Below, piece by piece: positions 1-7,936 of a DNA stretch of 28,357 bases. Position 1 is the first letter of the stretch, and every line of letters starts with the position of its first letter. This stretch comes from Firmicutes bacterium CAG:534 (GTDB taxonomy: Bacteria; Bacillota; Clostridia; Lachnospirales; Lachnospiraceae): assembly GCA_000436115.1 (NCBI GenBank), contig FR894566.1, positions 15,270 to 43,626 on the forward strand. Direction: 5' to 3'. The notes under the pieces were generated by a model, which worked only from the letters and a program-made list of their open reading frames with translations, ran no database searches and had not been told where the DNA came from. A program made the translations under genes and the position numbers.

Positions 1-1480
1 CCTCTGCTTCCGGAGCTGCAGGCGCCTGCGGGATCTCTGTTCCTCCTGCCAGCGCTGCCGCCACACCCTTTACATGATCGATGTTGCCGGTGCCTACCGC
101 CGCCATAATTTCATTATAGGCATTCGGATCCTGGGTTGCAACTCCTACCGTTGCTGTTCTGGGTACCATTTTATAGGAGCTGGAATTCACCATTTCCCTG
201 CTGACCTCCACTCCGCCTTCTGTTACGATCTTCCAGAGATTTGCCTTATAGCCGATATGTGCTGACTGAACCGCTACCGATCCTACCGGAAGTCCTTCAT
301 TCATATAGATCACTTCTGTATCGGGAACCGTCCTGCTGATAATTTCACTTTCATAACGAACCTGTCTGTCACTGCTTCTGGTTTCCATGCCATAGATCGT
401 AAAGCAGACCTGTTTATCCTCTGTGGTATACCCTTCAATATAGATCGGCGCCTGGGTATTGTTCACAAACCGGAAATCCTTCCCCGCAGACTCTGCAATA
501 GCCGCATCCGCAGAGGGATCCACATAGCTTACGATCATGGAATGATTATGTCTTTCTGTCACTTCCAGCTCTGCCAAAAGCACTGCATTGTAAAGTGTGG
601 TGGAATCCTGACAGATCCCGCCTCCGAAGCTGTCCACCACCTGTCCGTTTAAATAAGAGCCGGCCAGATAATATCCGTTTGCTTCCGTAAAAGGAGATAC
701 TGCTGCATAGGTAGAAAATTCATCTCCCGGATAAAGGATGGTTCCGTTGATCAGCTCACATCCATTTCGCACATTAGCGCTTCTTGCAGCCGACGAGGTC
801 TTAAAGCTGGTAGAAAAAGTTCCAAGCACATCCTTTACCTTGGAAAGCTCCTCTGCCGTTCCCCGGGCCTCATCTACGATCACCGTAAGAGGAAACTGAC
901 TGTCTTCCTTTCCCCAGCTTCCATTCAAATAATTCAAAAGCGCCGTTTCCGAAGCTGCAAGATCCACTACCTGACCTGTTTGTCCCGGTATCACCACTAA
1001 TTGTCCGTTTTCTCTGGAAAGGGATGCGTCCTGCGCCGCTACATCATAAACAGAGCATCTTTCTGACAGGATTGCCTGGGTCAGATTCTGATCCAGGGAA
1101 AACTCCATATGGTAGACCACGTTCTGATGCTCCAGATCCTTTGCAGCTTTATATCGCTTTATCACATTTCCGTCCTGTCCGATCTTGGCTGCTTCCTCTA
1201 TGATCTCCCGGTTACTCCAGTCAAATCCAAGTTCGCTTAATGTCACCGGCACCTCATGGTTTTCTGCTGCGATCAGCGTAATGGTTTTTCCTGCCAGCGC
1301 ATCCGCATAATCCTCTAATGCCTTTTCCGCTTCCTGCTTTGTCATTCCGCCAAGAGAAAGGCCGTCCACATAGATCCCGTTTAAAATCTGATCCTCTTCG
1401 GCATGCACCGCCATTGCAGGCAGTGAAAATACCATAATTCCCAGGCTAAAGCCCACAAGTCCTTTGATAATCTTTTTCAT
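1..1480 (-). CDS. VanW-family exported protein (partial, C-terminus outside window)
   Basis: The frame is open from position 1480 down to the window edge, so about 492 residues are visible and the C-terminus is missing. Residues 1-27 look like a signal peptide (basic MKKIIK start, hydrophobic core, AVHA cleavage site). Residues about 30-220 resemble the peptidoglycan-binding-like repeats that precede VanW domains. Residues about 224-350 carry the VanW hallmark, including the FGGGICQ and TLYNAV stretches and an ERHNHS segment. The visible end turns Pro/Ala/Glu-rich, suggesting a linker. VanW proteins are cell-envelope proteins of unclear biochemical function; presence of the domain alone does not imply vancomycin resistance. 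The ATG at 1480 is preferred over the one at 1483 because the AGAGGA ribosome site is too close to 1483. A 35-codon membrane-peptide gene ends 37 bp upstream and probably shares its promoter. Confidence 0.88.
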   Translation of the reverse strand, partial: MKKIIKGLVGFSLGIMVFSLPAMAVHAEEDQILNGIYVDGLSLGGMTKQEAEKALEDYADALAGKTITLIAAENHEVPVTLSELGFDWSNREIIEEAAKIGQDGNVIKRYKAAKDLEHQNVVYHMEFSLDQNLTQAILSERCSVYDVAAQDASLSRENGQLVVIPGQTGQVVDLAASETALLNYLNGSWGKEDSQFPLTVIVDEARGTAEELSKVKDVLGTFSTSFKTSSAARSANVRNGCELINGTILYPGDEFSTYAAVSPFTEANGYYLAGSYLNGQVVDSFGGGICQDSTTLYNAVLLAELEVTERHNHSMIVSYVDPSADAAIAESAGKDFRFVNNTQAPIYIEGYTTEDKQVCFTIYGMETRSSDRQVRYESEIISRTVPDTEVIYMNEGLPVGSVAVQSAHIGYKANLWKIVTEGGVEVSREMVNSSSYKMVPRTATVGVATQDPNAYNEIMAAVGTGNIDHVKGVAAALAGGTEIPQAPAAPEAE

Positions 1481-1517
1481 CATTTCCTCTTTTACTTCTC
1501 CATTGTTTCTGTTTGCC

Positions 1518-1625
1518 TTAATACACGAAAGATGCTATAGTGGGAATGATCATAGCAAGTACCAGCAATACGATAATAATGGAAGAAACCAGTTTTTTAC
1601 TCTTTTTATTATTAAAATTGAACAT
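1518..1625 (-). CDS. 35-residue single-span membrane peptide
   Basis: This is a short ORF with a clear ribosome site (CAGGAG, 7 nt before the ATG). The peptide starts with a polar, basic segment (MFNFNNKKSKK), continues as an uninterrupted hydrophobic helix of about 20 residues, and ends in SFVY. That predicts one membrane span with the N-terminus inside. It lies just upstream of the VanW-family gene on the same strand, and a TTGCAA-N17-TATAAT promoter sits a short distance ahead, so the two are probably co-transcribed. I do not recognise a named family. It could act with the VanW protein in the envelope or be a small regulatory membrane peptide; both ideas are inference from position. Ribosome site, promoter and membrane-helix composition together make it a likely real gene. 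Confidence 0.65.
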   Translation of the reverse strand: MFNFNNKKSKKLVSSIIIVLLVLAMIIPTIASFVY

Positions 1626-1660
1626 GATTTTTCTCCTGAAATTCACATTTCTTGAAAGGA

Positions 1661-1689
1661 ATTATATATGAAGTTTCCCTTTTTTGCAA
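1661..1689 (-). promoter_or_regulatory. Sigma-A-like promoter for the small peptide/vanW-like pair
   Basis: On the minus strand, TTGCAA (1689-1684) and a perfect TATAAT (1666-1661) are separated by 17 bp. Transcription would start near 1654, leaving a leader of about 29 nt before the small ORF. The promoter overlaps the first codons of the divergent 206-codon gene. Confidence 0.55.
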
Positions 1690-2288
1690 GCTTTCTCATA
1701 TTTTGCCTCTGGCTCAGCTACGAAATCCACAAGCATCGTAACCAGGAAGCCAAAAACCGCGATGCCTTCTGGGAAAAAGAGGCTGCCGCCAACAATACCA
1801 GGCGGAAGTCCTTAGATCATCTTGACTATATAAAGATCCCCTTCGACGCCCTCCCCATGGATACCCTGAAGGAGGATCCCGTCATCCTGCAGTGCCACAA
1901 AACCCTGCAGGAGCTTTCTGCCTCTCCCATTGTCAATCTGACCGGGATCAGCAATACAGATCTGAAGCTGACCTACGGAGCGCCTAATATCGACCTGCTT
2001 TCCTGTTATGATCAGCGCTATACTCTGCTTGCACGCACCCTGCAGGACTGGGCCGCAGCCCTTGCCGGGAAGGATTTCTCCTTAGAGGCCATCTCCGTAC
2101 TGGAATTTGCCGTCAGCACCCATACCGACGTCAGCGCCAGCTATAAGCTGCTTTCCTCCCTTTATCTGAAACAGGGTTGTCACGAAAAGATCAGGGATCT
2201 GATCCCTGTCGCAGAGTCCCTTAATTCCGGCATGAAAAAGCATATTCTTTCTATTTTGGAGGAAGCGCTTTCACAGGCCGCTAATTAA
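1668..2288 (+). CDS. Membrane-anchored hypothetical protein (206 aa)
   Basis: I do not recognise a named family. Residues 1-18 form an uncleaved-looking hydrophobic anchor (FPFFASFLIFCLWLS), followed by a charged stretch rich in Lys, Arg, Asn and Glu up to about residue 48. The rest looks soluble. The last 90 residues are helical, with repeat-like Leu/Ala patterning (ISVLEFAVS, YKLLSSLYLKQG, HILSILEEALSQ) reminiscent of TPR-type helix pairs, but I cannot assign a TPR with certainty. GAAAGGA lies 8 nt before the ATG. It is one of only two plus-strand genes, divergent from the small peptide/VanW pair, and ends in a strong terminator just before the convergent dnaJ. The likely location is the cytoplasmic membrane with a cytoplasmic C-terminal domain. 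Confidence 0.8.
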   Translation: MKFPFFASFLIFCLWLSYEIHKHRNQEAKNRDAFWEKEAAANNTRRKSLDHLDYIKIPFDALPMDTLKEDPVILQCHKTLQELSASPIVNLTGISNTDLKLTYGAPNIDLLSCYDQRYTLLARTLQDWAAALAGKDFSLEAISVLEFAVSTHTDVSASYKLLSSLYLKQGCHEKIRDLIPVAESLNSGMKKHILSILEEALSQAAN

Positions 2289-2307
2289 TTTTATGCAGCA
2301 TAATGTA

Positions 2308-2342
2308 AGGGAAGAACACGAAAATGCTCTTCCCTCTTTTTT
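2308..2342 (+). terminator. Rho-independent terminator after the 206-aa gene
   Basis: AGGGAAGA (2308-2315) and TCTTCCCT (2328-2335) form an 8-bp stem, and a run of T follows from 2337. The T-run abuts the dnaJ stop codon at 2341. On the opposite strand no comparable T-run follows, so it mainly serves the plus-strand gene. Confidence 0.8.
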
Positions 2343-3501
2343 ATTTCCAGAATTTCTTTTTCTTATTATCCTTTGGCTCTGTTTTCTCGCCCTGGAGATT
2401 TTGCGCTGCATTCAGGCTGTCTCCCGTCAATGCATCAAACTGCCGGAGCAGTTCCTTTGCCTCGTGGGTCAGCTTTTCAGGGGTCTGTACCACCAAAGTA
2501 ACGTAATGATCCCCACGGATCTCTTTATTTCTCAGCGTAGGAACACCCTTCCCTTTCAGTCTGACCTTGGTATCGGTCTGGGTTCCCGGCTTCACCTCAT
2601 AGATCACCTTTCCGTCTACAGTATCTACCAACACGTCTCCGCCAAGCGCAGCTACTGCAAAGGAAACAGGCACTGTTGAGTAAATATTATAATCCTGCCG
2701 CTGGAAGATGGGATGACGGGCAACGATCACTTCTACAAGAAGGTCTCCTCTCGGCCCGCCGTTGACGCCGGGCTCCCCTTTCTCCCTGATACGGACGCTC
2801 TGTCCGTTATCAATTCCTGCCGGAATGGATACCTGGATCTTCTTGCGGCTTGCAATATAACCGGTTCCGCGGCAGTCTGCACATTTTTCCTTAATGACCT
2901 TTCCTGTTCCGTTACATTCAGGACAGGTCTGGACATTTCTGACTGTGCCGAAGAAGGACTGCTGGGTAAAGACTACCTGACCCTTTCCGCCGCACTTTGT
3001 ACAGGTCTCCGGACTGGTTCCCGGCTTTGCGCCGCTGCCATGACAGGTTTTACATTCATCCTTAAGTGTCAGTTCTATTTCCTTATTAACGCCAAATACA
3101 GCCTCTTCAAAGGTAATCCGGACGCTGGTTCTGATATTTGCGCCCTTCATGGGGCCATTATTGCCTCTGCTCCTGCGGCCGCCTCCAAAGAAGTCTCCAA
3201 AAATGTCTCCAAAAATATCGCTGAAATCAGCGCTGTTAAAATCAAAACCGCCGTACCCGCCGGCGCCGCCCTCAAATGCTGCATGACCGAACTGATCATA
3301 CTGCTTTTTCTTTTCAGGATCACTCAGGATCGCATAGGCCTCGGAGGCTTCCTTAAACTTCTTTTCTGCCTCTTTATCCCCGGGGTTCATATCAGGATGA
3401 TATTTCTTGGCAAGAGCTCTGTATGCTTTTTTGATTGTGGCTTCATCTGCGTTCTTATCGACTCCAAGAACCTCATAATAGTCACGCTTCTGTTCTGCCA
3501 T
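2341..3501 (-). CDS. dnaJ: Chaperone DnaJ (Hsp40)
   Basis: This is a type I DnaJ of 386 residues, a normal length. The J-domain spans residues 1-70 with the HPD motif at 35-37, which stimulates the DnaK ATPase. A Gly/Phe-rich region follows (about 75-110, GGAGGYGGF and FGDFFGGG). Four zinc-binding CxxCxGxG repeats start at Cys150, Cys167, Cys193 and Cys207, so both zinc sites are complete. The remainder is the substrate-binding C-terminal domain and a Lys-rich tail. It delivers unfolded clients to DnaK in the cytoplasm. It is the last gene of the hrcA-grpE-dnaK-dnaJ operon, 100 bp after dnaK, and a strong hairpin in that gap may set its level separately. An AGGAGG ribosome site precedes the ATG. 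Confidence 0.98.
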   Translation of the reverse strand: MAEQKRDYYEVLGVDKNADEATIKKAYRALAKKYHPDMNPGDKEAEKKFKEASEAYAILSDPEKKKQYDQFGHAAFEGGAGGYGGFDFNSADFSDIFGDIFGDFFGGGRRSRGNNGPMKGANIRTSVRITFEEAVFGVNKEIELTLKDECKTCHGSGAKPGTSPETCTKCGGKGQVVFTQQSFFGTVRNVQTCPECNGTGKVIKEKCADCRGTGYIASRKKIQVSIPAGIDNGQSVRIREKGEPGVNGGPRGDLLVEVIVARHPIFQRQDYNIYSTVPVSFAVAALGGDVLVDTVDGKVIYEVKPGTQTDTKVRLKGKGVPTLRNKEIRGDHYVTLVVQTPEKLTHEAKELLRQFDALTGDSLNAAQNLQGEKTEPKDNKKKKFWK

Positions 3502-3534
3502 GCTTCTTCCTCCTGCAAATTTTTACACGCTATT

Positions 3535-3564
3535 GGCGAGATGTATGTCTCCATACATCCCGCC
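3535..3564 (-). other. Intercistronic hairpin between dnaK and dnaJ
   Basis: On the minus-strand RNA a 13-bp stem (arms 3552-3564 and 3535-3547) closes on a GAGA tetraloop. One pair is G-U, which is paired in the minus-strand transcript but an A-C mismatch in the plus strand, so the structure fits the operon mRNA. No T-run follows, so it is unlikely to be a simple terminator. An mRNA processing or stability element is the likelier role. Confidence 0.65.
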
Positions 3565-3601
3565 CATAAATTACAACCTTTTAACGGTCACAGATTTTAG
3601 T

Positions 3602-5476
3602 TTAAACCTCTCTGTAGTCTCCGTCAACCACATCATCAGCAGAATCGGAACTTCCGGCTTCAGCCTGAGGACCTGCACTGCCCATATCAGGGCCAGCCTG
3701 ACCGGCCTGTTGCTGCATGTTCTCGTACATCTTTGTAAACAGTGCCTGTGCGCTGGCAGTCAGCTTTTCCTTTGCTGCCTTCAGTTCATCAAGATCACTG
3801 TCAGACATTTCCTGATCCTTGGTTCTTTCCAGGATTGCCTTTACAGCCTCTACATCTGCTTCAACTGCTGATTTCTGGGAAGCGTCGATCTTATCGCCAA
3901 CTTCGGAGAGAGCCTTTTCTGTCTGGAAGACAAAAGCATCTGCATCATTTCTGGTGTCGATAGCTTCCTTTCTCTTCTTATCCTGTGCCTCATACTCAGC
4001 AGCTTCCTTTACTGCCTTATCGATTTCGTCATCGGACATATTGGAACCTGCGGTAATGGTAATATGCTGCTCCTTACCGGTTCCCAGATCCTTTGCAGAA
4101 ACATTAACGATACCGTTGGCATCAATATCAAAGGTAACTTCGATCTGAGGTACTCCACGCATTGCCGGAGGAATTCCATCCAGTCTGAACTGTCCAAGAG
4201 ACTTGTTATCTCTTGCAAACTGTCTTTCACCCTGTACTACATTAATATCTACGGCAGTCTGATTATCTGCTGCTGTTGAGAAGATCTGGCTCTTCTTGGT
4301 AGGAATAGTTGTATTTCTCTCAATCAGCCTGGTTGCAATACCGCCCATTGTTTCGATAGACAGTGACAAAGGAGTAACATCCAGAAGAAGGATCTCCCCT
4401 GCGCCTGCATCGCCGGCAAGCTTACCACCCTGGATGGAAGCGCCAAGTGCAACACACTCATCCGGGTTCAGGCTCTTGCTGGGTTCATGTCCTGTCAGCT
4501 GTCTTACCTTATCCTGTACAGCAGGAATACGGGTAGAACCGCCGACCAAAAGTACCTGGCCCAGATCTGCATTGGTAATGCCTGCATCCTTCATTGCATT
4601 TTGAACAGGCACTGCGGTCTTTTCAACCAGATCATGTGTCAGTTCATCAAATTTTGCTCTTGTAAGGTTCATGTCAAAGTGCTTAGGACCTTCTGCGGTA
4701 GCTGTGATGAAAGGAAGATTGATATTGGTGGTTGTTGCGCTGGAAAGCTCTTTCTTTGCTTTTTCTGCAGCTTCCTTTAATCTCTGAAGCGCCATCTTGT
4801 CATTGGACAGATCCACGCCTTCTGCCTTCTTAAACTCATCGATCATCCACTGTGTCAGTCTGTTATCAAAATCATCACCGCCAAGGTGTGTATCACCGTT
4901 TGTTGCCAATACTTCAATGACGCCATCGCCGATTTCAATAATGGAAACATCAAAGGTACCGCCGCCAAGGTCATAAACCATGATCTTCTGCTCTTTTTCA
5001 TTATCAAGACCGTAAGCAAGCGCTGCTGCTGTAGGCTCGTTGATGATACGCTTTACATCAAGTCCTGCGATCTTACCGGCATCCTTGGTTGCCTGACGCT
5101 GTGCATCATTAAAATATGCGGGAACTGTAATAACTGCTTCTGTTACCTTTTCGCCCAGATAGCTCTCAGCATCTGCTTTCAGCTTCTGAAGGATCATAGC
5201 TGAAATCTGCTGCGGGGAATACTTCTTTCCGTCAATGGTACGGCCTCTGTCTGTACCCATATCTCTCTTGATGGAAGAAATGGTTTTTTCTGCATTGGTG
5301 ACTGCCTGACGCTTTGCCGGCTCACCGATCAGTCTTTCTCCTGTCTTTGTAAATGCAACTACGGAAGGTGTTGTTCTTGCTCCCTCTGCATTTGCAATAA
5401 CGGTAGGCTTTCCACCTTCCATAACTGCTACACAGCTGTTTGTTGTTCCTAAGTCAATACCAATGATCTTGCTCAT
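3602..5476 (-). CDS. dnaK: Chaperone DnaK (Hsp70)
   Basis: DnaK of 624 residues, full length. The N-terminus is the Hsp70 signature (IGIDLGTTNS), and the ATPase domain also shows VYDLGGGTFDVS and LVGGSTRIPAVQ. The linker and substrate-binding domain follow from about residue 360 (LLLDVTPLSLSIET), and the protein ends in an acidic, Gly/Ala/Ser-rich tail before DDVVDGDYREV. It is the central ATP-driven cytoplasmic chaperone, working with DnaJ and the nucleotide-exchange factor GrpE. A strong AGGAGG site lies before the ATG. It sits 65 bp after grpE and is expected to be de-repressed on heat shock through HrcA at the CIRCE upstream of hrcA. Confidence 0.99.
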   Translation of the reverse strand: MSKIIGIDLGTTNSCVAVMEGGKPTVIANAEGARTTPSVVAFTKTGERLIGEPAKRQAVTNAEKTISSIKRDMGTDRGRTIDGKKYSPQQISAMILQKLKADAESYLGEKVTEAVITVPAYFNDAQRQATKDAGKIAGLDVKRIINEPTAAALAYGLDNEKEQKIMVYDLGGGTFDVSIIEIGDGVIEVLATNGDTHLGGDDFDNRLTQWMIDEFKKAEGVDLSNDKMALQRLKEAAEKAKKELSSATTTNINLPFITATAEGPKHFDMNLTRAKFDELTHDLVEKTAVPVQNAMKDAGITNADLGQVLLVGGSTRIPAVQDKVRQLTGHEPSKSLNPDECVALGASIQGGKLAGDAGAGEILLLDVTPLSLSIETMGGIATRLIERNTTIPTKKSQIFSTAADNQTAVDINVVQGERQFARDNKSLGQFRLDGIPPAMRGVPQIEVTFDIDANGIVNVSAKDLGTGKEQHITITAGSNMSDDEIDKAVKEAAEYEAQDKKRKEAIDTRNDADAFVFQTEKALSEVGDKIDASQKSAVEADVEAVKAILERTKDQEMSDSDLDELKAAKEKLTASAQALFTKMYENMQQQAGQAGPDMGSAGPQAEAGSSDSADDVVDGDYREV

Positions 5477-5541
5477 AATTCTCTCCTCCTGAAAGATTAC
5501 CTTTCTATTTTGATTGTTGGTTTCTCTGTTCTTATCTGCGG

Positions 5542-6153
5542 CTAGCTTACCACTGCCACCATACTGTGCCTTACTACGCTGTCTCTATATGTGTAGCCCT
5601 TCTGAAGCTCCTGGGCAATCACACCGGATTCATACTCGTCACTTTCCACCTGCATTACTGCATTATGGAGTGCCGGATCAAATTCCTCTCCCACTGCCGG
5701 GATCGGTTTTACTTCCATTTTTTCAAGCTCGCCGATCAGCTGTCTGTAGATCATTTCCATTCCCTCTGCAAAGGGACTTCCCTTTTCTTCCTCGGGAATG
5801 GTTGCAAGCCCTCTTTCAAAATTGTCTACCACCGGAAGGATCTTTTCGATCACGCTTTTTGCTCCCGTTTCAAACATGGCATTTTTTTCTTTTTCACTAC
5901 GCTTGCGGAAGTTATCAAACTCTGCCATCTGACGTTTTACCTTGTCTTCCAGTTCTTCCACCTTTTCCTTTAAGGCATCCTGCTTCTTTTCCGCCTTTGC
6001 CTTTTTCTTCTGAAGCTTTTTGTCTTCCTTTTCTTCCGCTTCCTCTGACGCTTCACAGGCTTCCATTTCAGCTTCTTCCTGCGCCGCATCAGCTTCTTCT
6101 ATTATTTCTTCTTCCTTTTCTTCCATAATTTCTTCTTTCTTTTCGTCGCTCAT
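5542..6153 (-). CDS. grpE: Nucleotide-exchange factor GrpE
   Basis: GrpE of 203 residues. The first 65 residues are highly charged and mostly Glu/Lys (low complexity), as is common in Firmicutes GrpE. Then come the long coiled-coil helix and the conserved core (MAEFDNFRKRSEKE, VVDNFERGL, FDPALHNAV). The C-terminal beta-domain ends with GYTYRDSVVRHSMVAVV, matching the family's conserved end. It forms a dimer that releases ADP from DnaK. It begins 15 bp after hrcA and is 65 bp before dnaK, in the classical operon order. Confidence 0.97.
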   Translation of the reverse strand: MSDEKKEEIMEEKEEEIIEEADAAQEEAEMEACEASEEAEEKEDKKLQKKKAKAEKKQDALKEKVEELEDKVKRQMAEFDNFRKRSEKEKNAMFETGAKSVIEKILPVVDNFERGLATIPEEEKGSPFAEGMEMIYRQLIGELEKMEVKPIPAVGEEFDPALHNAVMQVESDEYESGVIAQELQKGYTYRDSVVRHSMVAVVS

Positions 6154-6168
6154 CAGTTCTCATCCCTT

Positions 6169-7200
6169 TCATTCTTTCTTTTTATATAATTCATCTAACT
6201 GATGGGTAATGGTTTTAAGAGTTCCTACCACCTTATCATAGTCCATTCGTTTCGGCCCGATAATTCCAATGGTTCCTCTCATTCCCTCCCCAAGCTCGTA
6301 GGTTGCGGTGACAACACTGCAGTCCTGCATGGATTGAATTTGATTTTCATTTCCGATATATACCTGGATTCCGGTATTATTTTCATCGGAAAGGCTTTCC
6401 TGTACCAGTTCTGAGAGCTTTTCCTTTTCCTCAAAGGTATTGATCAGCTCGCTCGCCTTTTGCTGGTCTGCCAGCTCCGGATATTTAAAGATATTATTGG
6501 CACCGCTGGTATAGATCTCCAGATCCTCTTCCTGCTTGATCCCCTCTGCTATGGCGTCGATCACATCGCTTACGATCTCACTGTGAATGCCTGCCTGCTG
6601 CTTCATTCTGGTGATCGTGGCAAGATTGATATCTTCTACTGCAAGCCCGCTTAAATTTGTGTTAAGCAGAATATTCAGCTTCAGGATCGTTTCATCATTC
6701 AATTCTTCATCCACCGGAAGGATGTTGTTTTTGATCACATTGCCTTCCATTACGATCACTGCCAGAAGCTGATTTATATCTACCCTTGAAAGCTGGATAA
6801 ATTTAAGCTTGTTCTGGTGTACGGCCGGTACGGAGATCATGGAAGCATAATTGGTATTCACTGCCAGAAGCTTTGCCACCTGCTTCAAAAGGTGATCCAT
6901 CTTGCCTTCCTTCTCCAGCATCATCTCTTTCAGCTCTTCTAATTCCTTATCCTTCTCCTGCATCATGGTATCCACATATAGGCGGTACCCCTTATCAGAA
7001 GGAATCCTTCCTGCAGAAGTATGGGGCTGTAAGATATATCCCATTTCCTCTAAATCAGACATCTCATTCCGGATCGTGGCAGAACTGAGATTAAGATCCG
7101 TATACTTGGAAATGGTCCGGCTTCCTACCGGTTCTCCGGTTTCAAGATAATTGCGGATGATGGCCTGCATGATTTTAATCTTTCTCTCACTGAGCTGCAT
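6169..7200 (-). CDS. hrcA: Heat-inducible transcription repressor HrcA
   Basis: HrcA of 343 residues. The N-terminal winged helix is clear (LSERKIKIMQAIIRNYLETGEPVGS, split by the usual turn, then SSATIRNEMSDLEEMGY and TSAGRIPSDKGYRLYVD). The C-terminal dimerisation domain ends with GPKRMDYDKVVGTLK. It represses class I heat-shock operons by binding CIRCE and needs GroEL for activity. Three in-frame ATGs lie at 7209, 7206 and 7200. The AAGGAGG ribosome site ends at 7210, so the ATG at 7200 has the best spacing (9 nt) and gives the usual MxLSERK start. It is the first gene of the operon and is directly autoregulated by the CIRCE 40 bp upstream. Confidence 0.97.
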   Translation of the reverse strand: MQLSERKIKIMQAIIRNYLETGEPVGSRTISKYTDLNLSSATIRNEMSDLEEMGYILQPHTSAGRIPSDKGYRLYVDTMMQEKDKELEELKEMMLEKEGKMDHLLKQVAKLLAVNTNYASMISVPAVHQNKLKFIQLSRVDINQLLAVIVMEGNVIKNNILPVDEELNDETILKLNILLNTNLSGLAVEDINLATITRMKQQAGIHSEIVSDVIDAIAEGIKQEEDLEIYTSGANNIFKYPELADQQKASELINTFEEKEKLSELVQESLSDENNTGIQVYIGNENQIQSMQDCSVVTATYELGEGMRGTIGIIGPKRMDYDKVVGTLKTITHQLDELYKKKE

Positions 7201-7239
7201 TTCCATCATCCTCCTTTCCGGATCCTTCTTTTTGGTTTG

Positions 7240-7266
7240 TTAGCACTCAACTCATTAGAGTGCTAA
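7240..7266 (-). promoter_or_regulatory. CIRCE operator (HrcA binding site)
   Basis: This is a perfect copy of the CIRCE consensus TTAGCACTC-N9-GAGTGCTAA. It lies in the hrcA leader, just downstream of the predicted promoter, where HrcA binding blocks transcription of the whole operon. It is the only CIRCE seen in the window. Confidence 0.98.
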
Positions 7267-7280
7267 CATCTACATAACAT

Positions 7281-7309
7281 AACGTATCACTTACCATGGG
7301 TATTGTCAA
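7281..7309 (-). promoter_or_regulatory. Sigma-A-like promoter of the hrcA operon
   Basis: A perfect -35 TTGACA (7309-7304) is followed after 17 bp by TACGTT (7286-7281), a weak -10. The start point would fall near 7274, placing CIRCE in the first bases of the transcript, the usual arrangement. Confidence 0.65.
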
Positions 7310-7344
7310 CACATATATTTAAAAATAATTATTAAAAAAATATA

Positions 7345-7374
7345 AAAAGACAGGGGAGTATTTCCCTGCCTTTT
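7345..7374 (-). terminator. Rho-independent terminator after the Lys/Ala-rich gene
   Basis: On the minus strand, AAAGGCAGGG pairs with CCCTGTCTTT around an 8-nt loop, followed by a T-rich stretch. One G-U pair forms only in the minus-strand RNA. It lies 31 bp after the stop codon at 7405 and separates this gene from the hrcA promoter. Confidence 0.8.
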
Positions 7375-7404
7375 ATATATAACTTCTATATTTTAATCCA
7401 CTTC

Positions 7405-7851
7405 CTAAATGAAAAAGCTTCCGGTAACATTTCCGTTGATTACATAGTATGTAGTATTCTCTTCAGGCTTTACATACAGCTCAACGCTCTTGAAATCTTC
7501 TTCTTTTCCATTCAGATCATATTTCCATACATCCTTGCAAATATTTAAAAGATCCTCAGGTGTGTAAGATTTTCCCCTGAACTGGAAGTTAACTGTTTCC
7601 TTAACTTCAACCTTCTTCTCTGCTTTCTTGGGTGCTGTAGGCTTTTTAGCTGCAGGTGCCTTCTTTTCTGCTGCTGCCTTCTTTACAGGTGCTTTCTTTG
7701 CAGCTGCAGGCTTCTTTGCCGGAGCTTCCTTAACTTCAGCTTTTACTTCTGCCTTCTTAGGCTCTTCCTTAACTGCAGGCTCTGCTGCCTTCACTACCTT
7801 ATCAGCTTCCTTAGCAATTACCTTTGCTGTTGCTTTCTTGATCTCTGCCAT
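7405..7851 (-). CDS. Small protein with histone-like Lys/Ala tail and DUF6465-like domain
   Basis: This protein has 148 residues in two parts. Residues 1-85 are almost entirely Lys, Ala, Pro, Val and Glu, with repeated PAAKKAP/KKAAAEKKAP motifs resembling the tails of histone H1-like bacterial proteins. Residues about 88-148 form a compact domain (VNFQFRGKSYTPEDLLNICKDVW, then ELYVKPEENTTYYVING) that I associate with DUF6465, a domain of unknown function common in Lachnospiraceae; this is from memory. No signal peptide or membrane span is seen, so it is cytoplasmic. The basic tail could bind nucleic acid or acidic protein surfaces, but that is inference. It is monocistronic, with its own strong promoter, a structured leader and a terminator, which suggests abundant expression. 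Confidence 0.9.
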   Translation of the reverse strand: MAEIKKATAKVIAKEADKVVKAAEPAVKEEPKKAEVKAEVKEAPAKKPAAAKKAPVKKAAAEKKAPAAKKPTAPKKAEKKVEVKETVNFQFRGKSYTPEDLLNICKDVWKYDLNGKEEDFKSVELYVKPEENTTYYVINGNVTGSFFI

Positions 7852-7905
7852 AAAAGTGACTCCTTTCCCTCACAAAAGTGGACTTGTAGCTTGTTTCCCC
7901 CAAAC

Positions 7906-7925
7906 AAACGTGCTTTTGCACGTTT
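7906..7925 (-). other. Hairpin in the 5' leader of the Lys/Ala-rich gene
   Basis: AAACGTGC and GCACGTTT form a perfect 8-bp stem around a 4-nt loop, inside the leader about 15 nt after the predicted transcription start. On the minus strand it is followed by a short T/G stretch. It could stabilise the mRNA 5' end or tune transcription; no known riboswitch is recognised. Confidence 0.55.
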
Positions 7926-7936
7926 TCTTGGAACAT

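Noticed and set aside
1..1480. Vancomycin-resistance gene
   Set aside because: The VanW domain is widespread in Firmicutes envelope proteins; no vanHAX or VanRS-type genes are in the window.
2291..2303. Short palindrome TTATGCAGCATAA after the 206-codon gene
   Set aside because: The central loop would be one base, so it cannot fold as a hairpin, and nothing suggests an operator there.
2713..3600. 295-codon plus-strand frame opposite dnaJ
   Set aside because: It is antisense to a certain dnaJ, has low-complexity Cys/Leu-rich translation, and no ribosome site; a frame shadow.
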